59,247 nucleotides of DNA from Clostridiales bacterium (GTDB lineage Bacteria; Bacillota; Clostridia; Christensenellales; Aristaeellaceae), in assembly GCA_012521895.1 (NCBI GenBank), contig JAAYLK010000093.1, positions 1 through 59,247 on the forward strand, read 5' to 3'. Positions 37,224 to 46,220 of the stretch are shown here, in pieces. A program made the translations under genes and the position numbers. Numbering within the stretch: position 1 is the first letter of the stretch; every line of letters starts with the position of its first letter. Below the pieces are notes generated by a model. The model was given only the letters and a program-made list of their open reading frames with translations, ran no database searches and was not told the origin of the DNA.

Positions 37224-38279
37224 TTACTCGTAGGTCACCGCGGTGGAGCGGTCGGTGGTGATGTTGATGAAGGTCTTGCCGCGCTGCAGCCTGATCTCCT
37301 GGCCATTCTGGTCATAGAACACCGTGCGGGCATCGGAGGCCTCGCGCACCCAGTAGCCGGGGATGTGGCGGCCGCCGATGAAGAAGTCGGCATTGCCTTC
37401 GCCGATCTCCGTCAGCAGAGGGGCATTGGCCGCGCCGTTGAACTTGAGCACCGTCCACTGGATGATCACGTTGGAAAAGGTGAGCGGCGCGCCGGGGACA
37501 TCGCGGTCCTCGTAGGGCTTGCCGGCGCGGTAGCGGGAATATAGATTGGTGGCGGCATCATAAGTGAAGGACGAGTTGGTGTAGGAACCCTTGTCCTTAT
37601 TATATACCAGGGAAATGGCCGTGGCCGGGTCACCCTCGGTGGGCAGGGCATCGGAAAACAGGAAGGGCCGCTGGGGGAAGTCATAGCCCGCGACCAGGGC
37701 GGCCACTTCGCTGAGTTTGACACCATGGTCATGGGGGTTGTTGTATCCCCTCTCTTTTTGGAACAGTCCGGCGGACTTGTTGCCGGTGCCGTCAAACAGC
37801 AGGTTGACAGCCTTGCTGCGCACGCCATACTGGCGGAAGGTGTCGCTGACGTCAGAGCCGTCCTTGGATTGGATGCCAAAGTAGACCCAGCCGGCGTCCC
37901 ATTCCTCTCGCATTTCCGCATGCATCACGCGCCCGGAGCGCACAGGCCCAACATTGGCGGGGTGTTCATAAGCAAACAGCGCCATCAGCCGGGTCAGGGA
38001 CAGGCCATGGATGGGCATTTCATAGATGATGTCTGCCTTGGAGATGCCCCACTGCGGCCAGGCTCCCATGACGTTGTCGATGTTGACCAGCACAGGGGTG
38101 TATTCCGTGCTGACGGGCAGGCCGGTGACAATGCTCTCCCCGGGGATGACCGGATTGTTGGGCAAGCCGCGCTGCGGGCTGATGCCGCGGTTTGCGGCAG
38201 GGTCAATCAGGGTTTCCGCCAGGCCCAGAGCCGGCAAGAGCAGAGCCAGGACGATGAGGATGGTGAGAAGTCGTTTCAT
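37224..38279 (-). CDS. DUF3048 domain-containing secreted protein (YerB-like)
   Basis: 351 residues with a signal peptide (MKRLLTILIVLALLLPALGL, cleavage after LAE). The DUF3048 pattern is seen in TPVLVNIDNVMGAWPQWGIS, ADIIYEMPIHG, TRLMALF and VGPVRSGRV, followed by a C-terminal beta domain with NVIIQWTVLKFNG and GGRHIPGYWVR. Proteins of this family are secreted in Bacillota and lack a settled function. It is the third gene of an envelope operon, 19 bp after the LCP gene. Confidence 0.9.
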   Translation of the reverse strand: MKRLLTILIVLALLLPALGLAETLIDPAANRGISPQRGLPNNPVIPGESIVTGLPVSTEYTPVLVNIDNVMGAWPQWGISKADIIYEMPIHGLSLTRLMALFAYEHPANVGPVRSGRVMHAEMREEWDAGWVYFGIQSKDGSDVSDTFRQYGVRSKAVNLLFDGTGNKSAGLFQKERGYNNPHDHGVKLSEVAALVAGYDFPQRPFLFSDALPTEGDPATAISLVYNKDKGSYTNSSFTYDAATNLYSRYRAGKPYEDRDVPGAPLTFSNVIIQWTVLKFNGAANAPLLTEIGEGNADFFIGGRHIPGYWVREASDARTVFYDQNGQEIRLQRGKTFINITTDRSTAVTYE

Positions 38280-38298
38280 GGTTCCTCCTTCAGTGTAA

Positions 38299-39288
38299 TC
38301 AAGGGGTGACGATACCGTAGAAATACTCGTGCATTTTCTGCGTCGTCTTTTCCTTGTTAAACATAATAACGGAATGCATGATGGTTTCCATGCCCTGGGT
38401 TGTTTCTACCGATTTGCCATAATAATCACCCTTGACCGGAAAGCCCGTGGTCTCCATCTCATCCATGCCGGAAAACACCGGAATCACCAGGGTCATCAGG
38501 TCTGAGATGCTCAGGTTGGTGGCCATGTGCTTCAAGGATTCCGTCAGCGCGGCCATGGCGCTTTGCATGTCAGAGGTGGACAGCATCTTGTTAAACAGGG
38601 AGGAGAGCAGCTTGCGCTGGCGCTCGTTGCGGCCAAAGTTGTCGTCCAGCTGGCGGATGCGCACGTAGTTGAGCGCCTGCTCGCCATTGAGCAGCACCGG
38701 CTCTGTGGAATAGGGCACCCCCACCAGCATGGCCTCGCCGCCCACCAGTTCCATCTCCACCCCGCCAAGGCTGTCAATCACCTTGGTAAAGCCGCTGAAG
38801 TTGATGGAGACGTAGTGGCGGATGTTGAGGCCAAAGGTTTCATTGACTGTTTTGATGGCCAGCAGCGGGCCGCCAAAGGCGTTGGCCGCGTTGATTTTAT
38901 ACCCGCGGTTGTGGAAAGGGATGTTCACCTGCATGTCGCGCACCAGGGAGGCCAGCTTGATTTTGCCGGTGACCTTGTTAACAGACATGATGATCATGGT
39001 GTCCGTGCGGCCGTAATTCAAATTGATGTTGCCAGTGTCCGTACCCAAGAGCAGGATGTTTATCACATCCTTATCCAGGCCTTCCACGGCGGACAGGTCG
39101 TTTGGGTCCACCTTGATGCGGAATTCCTCGGCGATGGGCAGATCCTTGCTCTCATCGCGCAGCGCTTCATCCAGTTGGGAAAACTGCTCCTCGGTCAACT
39201 CCTGGTACTCGGCAAACGCCGGGACCGCCATGGTAAACACCAGGGCCAGCACAAGCAGCAGTTTCATCAATTTGCTCAGGTTTTTCAT
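38299..39288 (-). CDS. LytR-CpsA-Psr family cell-wall ligase
   Basis: 329 residues with an N-terminal hydrophobic segment (LMKLLLVLALVFTMAVPAFA), which may be cleaved or kept as an anchor. The LCP core is clear: ILLLGTDTGN, GRTDTMIIMSVN, KLASLVRDMQVNIP, YKINAANAFGG and SINFSGFTKVIDSLGGVEME, including the Arg and Asp residues that hold the polyprenyl-phosphate substrate. LCP enzymes attach teichoic acids or capsule to peptidoglycan. The preceding gene makes nucleotide sugars, so the operon probably builds and attaches a surface glycan. Confidence 0.93.
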   Translation of the reverse strand: MKNLSKLMKLLLVLALVFTMAVPAFAEYQELTEEQFSQLDEALRDESKDLPIAEEFRIKVDPNDLSAVEGLDKDVINILLLGTDTGNINLNYGRTDTMIIMSVNKVTGKIKLASLVRDMQVNIPFHNRGYKINAANAFGGPLLAIKTVNETFGLNIRHYVSINFSGFTKVIDSLGGVEMELVGGEAMLVGVPYSTEPVLLNGEQALNYVRIRQLDDNFGRNERQRKLLSSLFNKMLSTSDMQSAMAALTESLKHMATNLSISDLMTLVIPVFSGMDEMETTGFPVKGDYYGKSVETTQGMETIMHSVIMFNKEKTTQKMHEYFYGIVTP

Positions 39289-39303
39289 GTCCTTACCGTC
39301 CTT

Positions 39304-41256
39304 TTAAATTGCTATGCCAAGCGGTTCAGCGATGTCCACCGCCTCCGCCATTTTGATTTCCCTGGATTGGGCCGCGTTGATGTTGACTTCCACCGCGTCG
39401 CGGTAGGTGGGCACCACGCGCATCATCAGCTCCTTGATCAGGCTGTCGTCCGCCCGCATGTCCAGCGCCTGGCGCAGGGCGCGCAGCATCCGGTCCACCT
39501 CCTCGCGCGAAGGCGCCTGGCCGCGTTCGATGAAGATGCGCTCATCCTCCGTGCGGCGGCATTCCTCCACCCGCACCAGCAGCTCCTCATACAATTTCTC
39601 GCCCGGGCGCAGGCCAATCTCCTTGATTTTGATGTCCTGGTCGGGGATGAAGCCCGACAGGGAGATCAGCTTCTTGGCCAGGTCATAGATCTTGATGGGC
39701 TTGCCCATGTCCAGCACATAGACCTCGGATTTCTCAGCGCGGGTGCCTGTGCGCAGCACCAGCTGGGACGCTTCCGGAATGGTCATAAAATAGCGGATGA
39801 TGCGCCGGTCGGTGATGGTGACCGGGCCGCCTTCCTCAATCTGCTTGCGGAACAAGGGAACGACCGAGCCGTTGGAGCCCAGCACATTGCCAAAGCGCAC
39901 CGCCGCGAACTGCGTCCCGCTGCCTGTGCGGCTTTGCACCACCATCTCACACATGCGTTTGGTGGCGCCCATAATGTTGGTGGGGTTGACCGCCTTGTCA
40001 GTGGAAATCAGCACAAAGCGCTGGGTGCCGTATTTCTCCGCCGCCATTGCGGTATAGTAGGTGCCGAAGACGTTGTTGTGGACAGCCTCGCCGCAGTTAT
40101 CCTCCATCAAGGGCACATGCTTGTGCGCTGCCGCGTGGAACACCACCTGCGGACGGAAGCGCTCAAACACCTCGGTGATGCGCATCTGGTCACACACGGA
40201 GGCGATGACCGTGTGCATGTTGAGGGAATCCCCCAGGCGGCGTTTGAGCTCCTGCCCCAGGTCATACACGCCATTTTCATAGACATCCAGCAGGATCAGC
40301 TGCTTGGGGTTGAACTGCGCCAACTGCCGGCTAAGTTCACTGCCGATGGAGCCGCCGGCGCCCGTGACCAGGATGGTCTTGCCCTGGTAAAATTTCTGCG
40401 CGTCCTTGTCCTTTAAGGAGATGGGCTCACGAAACAGCAGGTCTTCAATATTGATGTCGCGCACCATGCGCTTGCCCTGGTCCTGGCTCAAGCGCTCCAC
40501 CGGGTAGTCATACACCATGACCTTGACCCCGGTTTTCATGTACTGCTTGAACAGTTTTTCGCGCTGGGTCACATCCATCTTAGGCAGAGCAATGATAATT
40601 TCCTGGATAGGCAGCTTGTTGATGGCGGGGACGACCTTCGAATCAGGGCCGATGACCTTGACCCCTTCAATGCTGGTGCCGATTTTTCGCGGGTCATTGT
40701 CAATCAGGTACAGGGGGTGATAGCGGGAGTTGCGGTTCATCAGCAACTCCTGGGCCAAAAAGACGCCCATTTCCCCGGCGCCCACGATGGCCACGTTGAT
40801 CTTGTTGGGCTTTTCCACCGGCACCGCGCTGCGCTCATGTGCGAGGTCCGCGCTCTTCTTGCGCCAAAACTGATATAAAAAGCGCATCGCCAGGCTGGCA
40901 AGCAGGCTGACAGAGATGATGGACACCGCGATGTGGAAGGGCAGGTGGGCAGGCAGAAATGCCCTGTCAATCGCGATGAAAACGATACCGCCTATAAAAT
41001 CAGCAAGGGAGATCAACAGGAAGACCGCGGAGTTGGCGTAGCGCCAAACCTGGGAATACACACGAAAAAGAAGCCTGCTGACAAATACGCAGGCGAGGAT
41101 CAGGCCCAGGAAACTCCAGAGTTGATCGTTGGTCAGGACTTTGACATTTTCCTTGTGGTGGTACAGGAAAACGGCAGCAATCACCGCCGCTACCAGCAGG
41201 TCAAGCAAGAATAAAATCAGTATCCTGGATTTACCGGCAAACCTGTTGCTGTTCAT
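39304..41256 (-). CDS. Membrane-bound nucleotide-sugar 4,6-dehydratase/epimerase, CapD/FlaA1-like
   Basis: 650 residues in the long, membrane-bound form. Four N-terminal helices are followed by a first Rossmann-like domain (VAIVGAGEMGVFLAQEL) and then the extended SDR domain with NAD site ILVTGAGGSIGSELSRQL. Downstream are AAAHKHVPLMEDN and STDKAVNPTNIMGATKRM, in which Met replaces the usual catalytic Tyr, as in the UDP-GlcNAc 4,6-dehydratase group. It likely converts UDP-GlcNAc into a deoxy-keto sugar for capsule or glycan. The start is ATG 41256 behind GGAGA. A strong promoter lies about 250 bp upstream, leaving a long leader. Confidence 0.92.
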   Translation of the reverse strand: MNSNRFAGKSRILILFLLDLLVAAVIAAVFLYHHKENVKVLTNDQLWSFLGLILACVFVSRLLFRVYSQVWRYANSAVFLLISLADFIGGIVFIAIDRAFLPAHLPFHIAVSIISVSLLASLAMRFLYQFWRKKSADLAHERSAVPVEKPNKINVAIVGAGEMGVFLAQELLMNRNSRYHPLYLIDNDPRKIGTSIEGVKVIGPDSKVVPAINKLPIQEIIIALPKMDVTQREKLFKQYMKTGVKVMVYDYPVERLSQDQGKRMVRDINIEDLLFREPISLKDKDAQKFYQGKTILVTGAGGSIGSELSRQLAQFNPKQLILLDVYENGVYDLGQELKRRLGDSLNMHTVIASVCDQMRITEVFERFRPQVVFHAAAHKHVPLMEDNCGEAVHNNVFGTYYTAMAAEKYGTQRFVLISTDKAVNPTNIMGATKRMCEMVVQSRTGSGTQFAAVRFGNVLGSNGSVVPLFRKQIEEGGPVTITDRRIIRYFMTIPEASQLVLRTGTRAEKSEVYVLDMGKPIKIYDLAKKLISLSGFIPDQDIKIKEIGLRPGEKLYEELLVRVEECRRTEDERIFIERGQAPSREEVDRMLRALRQALDMRADDSLIKELMMRVVPTYRDAVEVNINAAQSREIKMAEAVDIAEPLGIAI

Positions 41257-41505
41257 CACACCGTCTCCTGACTCACTGTTGGCCTCCGCCTTATGGCATT
41301 GGACAAATCCGGATGCGAGAGCGCGCGGGAAGGCGCAACCTTGCTTTCCCTTTGTGCTGTGCTTGCTGCCGCTTTATGTCCGGTAGATCGACTGACTGAC
41401 AGTCCAGTCCCTCATGCCAAAATTCTTAATCGTTTTCAAACCGCACAAGAACATATAGTTTGTCCTTACACGAATACCGCCGCCTGGTCGGCCTGCGGTG
41501 CCCTG
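41257..41505 (-). other. Long untranslated leader of the capD operon
   Basis: About 245 bases lie between the predicted transcription start and the capD ATG. A small hairpin with GGGAA/TTCCC arms and a GACTG/CAGTC inverted repeat are visible. No riboswitch class was recognised and no convincing gene lies here. Confidence 0.5.
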
Positions 41506-41534
41506 ATAGTACCACCGGGGCTGTGCCTTGTCAA
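41506..41534 (-). promoter_or_regulatory. Promoter of the capD-lcp-DUF3048 operon
   Basis: On the minus strand TTGACA (41534-41529), a 17-bp spacer ending TGG, and TACTAT (41511-41506). Confidence 0.85.
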
Positions 41535-41560
41535 CGAAGGAAGGTTTTTGTGCCTTTCCC

Positions 41561-42937
41561 TCACATCACCCTGTCCTTCAGATCCCCGCGCACCATCAGT
41601 TCCTTCAGGATCCTGGTGTGCGTCTGCGCGTCCAGTTTGTACCATTTCAAGTACACCAGGTAGCCCAGCAGGATGAAGGCAAAAGGTGCCAGCAGCATGG
41701 CCCCCTTCATCATGGCGATGCCGTCCGCGCTGACTTCCACCGCTGTCTGCGCGCGGTTGATGCCCGAGACAATCAGGGTGGCGGAGACGATGCCGCTGGA
41801 GACCGCGCCGCCGATTTTATTGATGAGGGGCTGGAAAGAAAAGGTAAGGCTCTCCTGGCGCTTGTACAGCTTCCACTGGCCGTACTCCACGCAGTCGGCC
41901 AGGAACATCAGCATCAGCAGCTGGATGAAGGCCTGGCCTGTGAACAGCAAGAAACCCGCGATGCCAAGCGGCACCATGTTCATGGGCGCCAGGTAAAACA
42001 TCAGGTAGCCCGCGGCCACCAGCGCCATGGCATAGGAATAGAGGCGCTTTCTGGGAACGCGCTTTGAAAACCAGGGGAAGACGATCAGCGCCGTCAGCTG
42101 GGCGATGCCCAAGACGCCCGCGAAGGCCGGGTACATGCCTTCATCCCCGTAGGCATACTTGAAGAAATGCACCCCAAAGCCTGTGGTAGTGACGTAGCCA
42201 ATCATGAACAAGCCCATGGAGATGATGGTGACCAGCAGCTGGTCGTTGCCTTTGAGCAGTTTGACCAGGTCCTTCAGGCCCGACTTCTCTTCCGTCTTGA
42301 AGGCGTCGCGCTGCTCCCTGACCCCCAGCAGGGTGAACAGTTGAAACAGCAGCATCAATACCGCCGTGCCGCAGGCGAACACGAACCAGGCGGTCTTGGC
42401 GCTGCCAAAGCGCTGGGTGAGCGTTTGGGTCACAGGCAGGATGCCCACCACCACGGCGTACATCCCGATGTTGGCGCAGATGCGGGCAAAGGCGCCGATG
42501 CGCTCGCGCTGCACAGGGTGGACGGACAGGGCGGGCAGCATGGACCAGTAGGCGATGTCATTGGCGCCAAAGGCCAGGTCCCAGCCCAGGTAGAGCAAGG
42601 CGAACACGATGAGGTAGGCCGTCTGGGGCAGGCCAAAGTCATAGAACATGAACACCATGAACAGGCCGCCCAGGATGGCGCCAAGCAGCATCAGGGGCTT
42701 GAACTTGCCGTGCCTGCCCCCGGCATTGTCCACCACAATGCCCATCACCGGGTCATTGAGGGCGTCAAATACGCGCAGCACCGTCAAAATCAGGGTCATC
42801 CACCACATGGTGCTGTCTGGCAGGTTCAGGATGTCCGTCAGGTAGTAGATGAGGTAGGTGGCCACCGTGGTATAAAACATGTCCCGGCCGATGGTGCCCA
42901 GGCCGAAGAAGAGCCGGTTTTTCTGAAGCTGGTGCAT
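41561..42937 (-). CDS. Sugar:cation symporter of the GPH family (MelB-like MFS)
   Basis: 458 residues with about twelve transmembrane helices. The N-terminus LFFGLGTIGRDMFYTTVATY and the loop DALNDPVMGIVVDNAGGRHG are the classic glycoside-pentoside-hexuronide:cation symporter signatures, including the Asp residues used for cation coupling. ATG 42937 follows AGGAGG at seven bases. The substrate is probably a glycoside or hexuronide; no catabolic gene beside it narrows this. It is divergent from an alpha/beta hydrolase that might act on the imported compound. Confidence 0.9.
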   Translation of the reverse strand: MHQLQKNRLFFGLGTIGRDMFYTTVATYLIYYLTDILNLPDSTMWWMTLILTVLRVFDALNDPVMGIVVDNAGGRHGKFKPLMLLGAILGGLFMVFMFYDFGLPQTAYLIVFALLYLGWDLAFGANDIAYWSMLPALSVHPVQRERIGAFARICANIGMYAVVVGILPVTQTLTQRFGSAKTAWFVFACGTAVLMLLFQLFTLLGVREQRDAFKTEEKSGLKDLVKLLKGNDQLLVTIISMGLFMIGYVTTTGFGVHFFKYAYGDEGMYPAFAGVLGIAQLTALIVFPWFSKRVPRKRLYSYAMALVAAGYLMFYLAPMNMVPLGIAGFLLFTGQAFIQLLMLMFLADCVEYGQWKLYKRQESLTFSFQPLINKIGGAVSSGIVSATLIVSGINRAQTAVEVSADGIAMMKGAMLLAPFAFILLGYLVYLKWYKLDAQTHTRILKELMVRGDLKDRVM

Positions 42938-42989
42938 CAAGGCGCCCTCCTTTGTCTGCCCCTAATTTTACCACAAAGCAGGCATTTGA

Positions 42990-42998
42990 TGATATACT
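42990..42998 (+). promoter_or_regulatory. Extended -10 promoter of the alpha/beta hydrolase gene
   Basis: TGA-TATACT, without a clear -35. Confidence 0.5.
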
Positions 42999-43026
42999 GG
43001 GCATATTGATTGCGGGAGGAACACTC

Positions 43027-43947
43027 ATGAAGCCGGATCAGGTATTTCATAACAACCCGGACTACCAGCACATGGCCTGGATGCAGGACGGCCTGGCCTT
43101 CACCTGTGAGGGGCATCAGCAGTCCATCACCTTCATTTCCCCGGCCTTTGACCGGCAAAAGCAGCCGGACCGCCGCTTCCCCCTGGTGGTCTTCCTGCAA
43201 GGCAGCGGCTGGACCAGCCCCAACCGCTTCGCCCAGTTGCCCCAGCTTTGCAAGTACGCCCAGCACGGCATCGCCGTCGCTTCCATCACCCACCGTGACG
43301 CCACCCAGGGATTCCCCTTCCCGGCCTATCTGAAGGACGCCAAGGCGGCCATCCGTTTTCTGCGCAGCCAGGCGGATGCGCTCGCCATTGACCCTCAGCG
43401 CGTCGCCTTCATGGGCACCTCCTCCGGCGGCAACACCGCCTTGCTGGTGGGGCTGACCGGGGATGAGCCGCGCTACCAGACGGAGGATTACCAGGGCTTT
43501 TCAGACAGCGTGCGCGCGGTGGTGGATTGCTTTGGCCCTACCGACCTGATCGATTTTGAGGGCAGTCGGCTGTCTGACCTGTACAAGAAAAGCCCGGACA
43601 TCTCCCTGGAATTTTTGCAGTCCCTGGCCGCAAGGCAGGACGGCGGGGTGCTGCCTTTGATGCTGGCCCTGATTGGGCAACAGGATGTGCTGGGTGTATT
43701 AAGAGCCATGAGCCCCCTGTACCAGGTGGACAAGGACAGGGCGGCACCGCCGTTCTTGATCCTCCAGGGCGACGCGGACGATGTAGTGCCAAAGAGCCAG
43801 TCGGACAAGATGCACCAGAAGCTGAAGGAAGCCGGGAAGGACTGCGGCTATGCCGTGATCCAGGGCGCGGAGCATGAGGGCACCTTCTGGAGCGACGCGG
43901 CGCACAGCTATATTTACGACTTTCTGGCCAGGCACCTGATGGCTTGA
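43027..43947 (+). CDS. Alpha/beta hydrolase, probable cytosolic esterase
   Basis: 306 residues. The fold is recognised by the nucleophile elbow GTSSGG, the strand PLVVFLQGSGW (an oxyanion segment that differs from the usual HGGG), the acid in LQGDADDVVPKSQSDKM and the His in GAEHEGTFW. Together these give a Ser-Asp-His triad. The closest group seems to be the BD-FAE/carboxylesterase type. No signal peptide. ATG 43027 follows GGGAGGA. It is divergent from the GPH symporter; a role in deacylating an imported sugar is inferred. Confidence 0.87.
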   Translation: MKPDQVFHNNPDYQHMAWMQDGLAFTCEGHQQSITFISPAFDRQKQPDRRFPLVVFLQGSGWTSPNRFAQLPQLCKYAQHGIAVASITHRDATQGFPFPAYLKDAKAAIRFLRSQADALAIDPQRVAFMGTSSGGNTALLVGLTGDEPRYQTEDYQGFSDSVRAVVDCFGPTDLIDFEGSRLSDLYKKSPDISLEFLQSLAARQDGGVLPLMLALIGQQDVLGVLRAMSPLYQVDKDRAAPPFLILQGDADDVVPKSQSDKMHQKLKEAGKDCGYAVIQGAEHEGTFWSDAAHSYIYDFLARHLMA

Positions 43948-44001
43948 GATGGCCTTGGCGCTGTGTTATTGTAAGGGTCGCGCGCAGATGGGAGGGCCGC
44001 G

Positions 44002-44490
44002 GTGATCGCGCAGGAGCAGGTTTATAGCACATTGGTACCCTGGCTGGGGACGGGTTTTTTGTCTAAAAGCCTGGGCCTGTGCGGCCAGATTGGCATGATG
44101 CTGTTTGGTTTCCGCGCCCAGCGCGACAGCCTGGCGCTGCTCAGCCAGCGCGTGGACAACCTGCTCTTTTTATCCGTGCGCGACCACACCCAGGGCCGCC
44201 TGGCGCTTTTGATGGACAACGGCCAGCTGATTCGCCTGCGGGTGAACGACTTTTCCCTGATGGCCGACGAGCTGCTCTACCTGCTGTTTGAACAGATGGA
44301 GAAAAACCCCTACCACCAAGCCGTCATCCGGGAGTACTCCATGCGCTCGGGCTCCCTGTCCGCCCTGCGCGCCCTGTACCTGCTTTACCACGATCTGCAG
44401 TCGGCGGATGAAAACGAAACGCTGCGCCGCGTCATCACCACCTGCCACGAGCCCTGGCGCTTCAAGCACTGGATTGACAGCGTGACATAA
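44002..44490 (+). CDS. Protein of unknown function upstream of parAB
   Basis: 162 residues starting at GTG 44002, with GGGAGGG five bases upstream. It looks helical, with a hydrophobic N-terminal part (LGLCGQIGMMLFGF) and a stretch LLFLSVRDHTQGRLALLMDN that could be two strands. No transmembrane helix, signal peptide or catalytic motif was seen. Its stop lies nine bases before parA, so it appears to be the first gene of the parAB operon. I do not recognise it; a role in chromosome segregation or its control is inferred only from position. Confidence 0.7.
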   Translation: MIAQEQVYSTLVPWLGTGFLSKSLGLCGQIGMMLFGFRAQRDSLALLSQRVDNLLFLSVRDHTQGRLALLMDNGQLIRLRVNDFSLMADELLYLLFEQMEKNPYHQAVIREYSMRSGSLSALRALYLLYHDLQSADENETLRRVITTCHEPWRFKHWIDSVT

Positions 44491-44499
44491 GGAGAACCC

Positions 44500-45282
44500 T
44501 TGGGAAAAATCATCGCGATCGCAAACCAGAAAGGCGGCGTGGGCAAGACCACCACCGCCGTCAGCCTGGCCGCCTACCTGGCCAGGGCCGGCAGGAAAAC
44601 CCTGCTGGTGGACATGGACCCCCAGGGCAACGCCAGCAGCGGCCTTGCCATTGACGCGCGCAAACACACGATGTATGAGGTGCTGATCAACCAGCTGCCC
44701 GCCAGGGAGGCCATCCGCAAGAGCGCGGAGCAGGGCCTTTCCGTGCTGCCCAGCGAGATCCGCCTGGCCGCGGCCGAGGTGGAGCTGGTGGGGATGGACA
44801 AGCGGGAATACCGCTTAAAGGACATGCTGGCATCAGTTCAGGGCGAGTATGACTTCATCCTGATTGACTGCCCCCCTTCCTTAAGCCTCTTGACCCTCAA
44901 TGCCCTGACCAGTGCCGACAGCGTGCTGGTGCCCATCCAGTGCGAGTACTTCGCCCTGGAAGGCGTCACCGCCCTGACAGCCACCATCGCCCGCGTCCAG
45001 AAAACCACCAACCCGGGACTGGAACTGGAAGGCGTGGTGCTGACCATGTTTGACGGCAGGACGAACCTGTCGTTGCAGGTGGCAGATGAAGTCAAGAAGC
45101 ACTTTAAAAGCAAGGTCTTCCTGTCCATCATCCCCCGCAGCGTGCGCCTGGGCGAAGCGCCCAGCCACGGCCAGGCCATTGGCACCTACGACCCAAAAAG
45201 CGCGGGCGCAATCGCCTACCAAGCCCTGGCAAACGAAATCATCCAGGCCAACAAGGCCTTTTCAAGGAGCAGCCGTTCATGA
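44500..45282 (+). CDS. parA: Chromosome partitioning ATPase ParA (Soj)
   Basis: 260 residues. Starts at TTG 44500 with AAGGAG five bases before it. The deviant Walker A KGGVGKTTTAV (with the signature Lys), Walker A' in VDMDPQGNASSG and Walker B in FILIDCPPSLSLL are all present, as is NALTSADSVLVPIQCEYFAL. There is no N-terminal helix-turn-helix, so this is the small chromosomal Soj type. It moves or loads ParB-bound origins by ATP-dependent DNA binding. The stop overlaps the parB start by four bases. Confidence 0.96.
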   Translation: MGKIIAIANQKGGVGKTTTAVSLAAYLARAGRKTLLVDMDPQGNASSGLAIDARKHTMYEVLINQLPAREAIRKSAEQGLSVLPSEIRLAAAEVELVGMDKREYRLKDMLASVQGEYDFILIDCPPSLSLLTLNALTSADSVLVPIQCEYFALEGVTALTATIARVQKTTNPGLELEGVVLTMFDGRTNLSLQVADEVKKHFKSKVFLSIIPRSVRLGEAPSHGQAIGTYDPKSAGAIAYQALANEIIQANKAFSRSSRS

Positions 45283-46112
45283 AGAAATCTGCGCTGGGGC
45301 GCGGGCTGGACGCCCTCTTCCCGCAAGACAGCTTTGAGGGCGAGGTCAGGCAGGTATCGCTTGATTTGCTCGACCCCAACCCCGACCAGCCCCGGAAGGA
45401 CTTTGATGAGGACAGCCTCAACGAATTGGCCGCCTCCATCGCCCAGCTGGGCCTGCTGCAGCCCATCCTGGCCAGCCCGCACAAGGGCCGCTACCGCATC
45501 ATCGCCGGGGAGCGTCGCTTCCGCGCGGCCATCAAAGCCGGCCTGCAAACCGTGCCCGTCCTCATCCGAACCCTGGAGGACCACCAGCGCGCACTGGCCG
45601 CGCTGACGGAGAACCTGCAGCGCAGCGACCTCAACCCCATGGAGGCGGCGTTTGCGATTCGCCGGCTGATGGACGAGGGCAGCCTGACCCAGGAGGAGGC
45701 CGCAAAACAATTGGGCAAGTCCCGCCCGGCGCTGGCCAACCTGTTGAGGCTGCTGCAATTGTCCCCCGCCGTCCAGGAGATGGTGCAAGCAGGCCAGCTA
45801 TCAGAAGGCCACGCCCGTGTGCTGGCAGCCTTTGGGCAGGCAAACCAGCTGCAGCTGGCCCAACAGGTCATCCGGGACGGCCTCAGCGTGCGCGCTTTGG
45901 AATCGCTTTCCAGGCGGCAGCCTGCCAAAAAACACAAGGCGCAGCCCAGCCAGCTGCCGGAGCTGACGGAGTTCCAGGACCGGCTGACCCAGGCCGTGGG
46001 CGTGCGCGCCAGCGTCAAGGGCACCCTCAACAAGGGGCGCATCGTCCTCCCCTATGCTTCCTATGAGGAGCTGGAAAGCATTTACGAGGCCATCAGCAGG
46101 CTGCTGGATTAA
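45279..46112 (+). CDS. parB: Chromosome partitioning protein ParB (Spo0J)
   Basis: 277 residues. The N-terminal opening KKSALGRGLDALFP is typical of chromosomal ParB. The CTP-binding box GERRFRAAIKAG follows, then a central helix-turn-helix (TQEEAAKQLGKSRPALANLL) for parS binding and a C-terminal dimerisation domain. It clamps onto DNA at parS and loads condensin. No parS-like site was searched for systematically. The gene ends 26 bp before a terminator that also sits under the next promoter. Confidence 0.96.
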   Translation: MKKSALGRGLDALFPQDSFEGEVRQVSLDLLDPNPDQPRKDFDEDSLNELAASIAQLGLLQPILASPHKGRYRIIAGERRFRAAIKAGLQTVPVLIRTLEDHQRALAALTENLQRSDLNPMEAAFAIRRLMDEGSLTQEEAAKQLGKSRPALANLLRLLQLSPAVQEMVQAGQLSEGHARVLAAFGQANQLQLAQQVIRDGLSVRALESLSRRQPAKKHKAQPSQLPELTEFQDRLTQAVGVRASVKGTLNKGRIVLPYASYEELESIYEAISRLLD

Positions 46113-46138
46113 TCAACAAAACCGGATCACCTCACCAT

Positions 46139-46159
46139 GCGGCAATCGCCGCTTTTTTT
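46139..46159 (+). terminator. Terminator of the parAB operon
   Basis: GCGGC-AATC-GCCGC followed by seven T. The T run overlaps the -35 box of the next promoter. Confidence 0.85.
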
Positions 46160-46186
46160 GACGCTGTCAGGCCTTTCCTGTATAAT
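46158..46186 (+). promoter_or_regulatory. Promoter of the metallophosphoesterase operon
   Basis: TTGACG (46158-46163), a 17-bp spacer and TATAAT (46181-46186). Confidence 0.85.
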
Positions 46187-46220
46187 CTTTCTGGTATGTT
46201 TCAAGAAGGAGTGGCGGCGG

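Noticed and set aside
38527-40416. Plus-strand frame of 629 codons opposite lcp and capD
   Set aside because: Spans two well-supported genes on the other strand and shows shadow-type His/Gln/Val-rich composition.
41257-41505. c-di-GMP or other riboswitch in the capD leader
   Set aside because: Some A- and G-rich segments look suggestive, but no conserved core of a known class could be matched.
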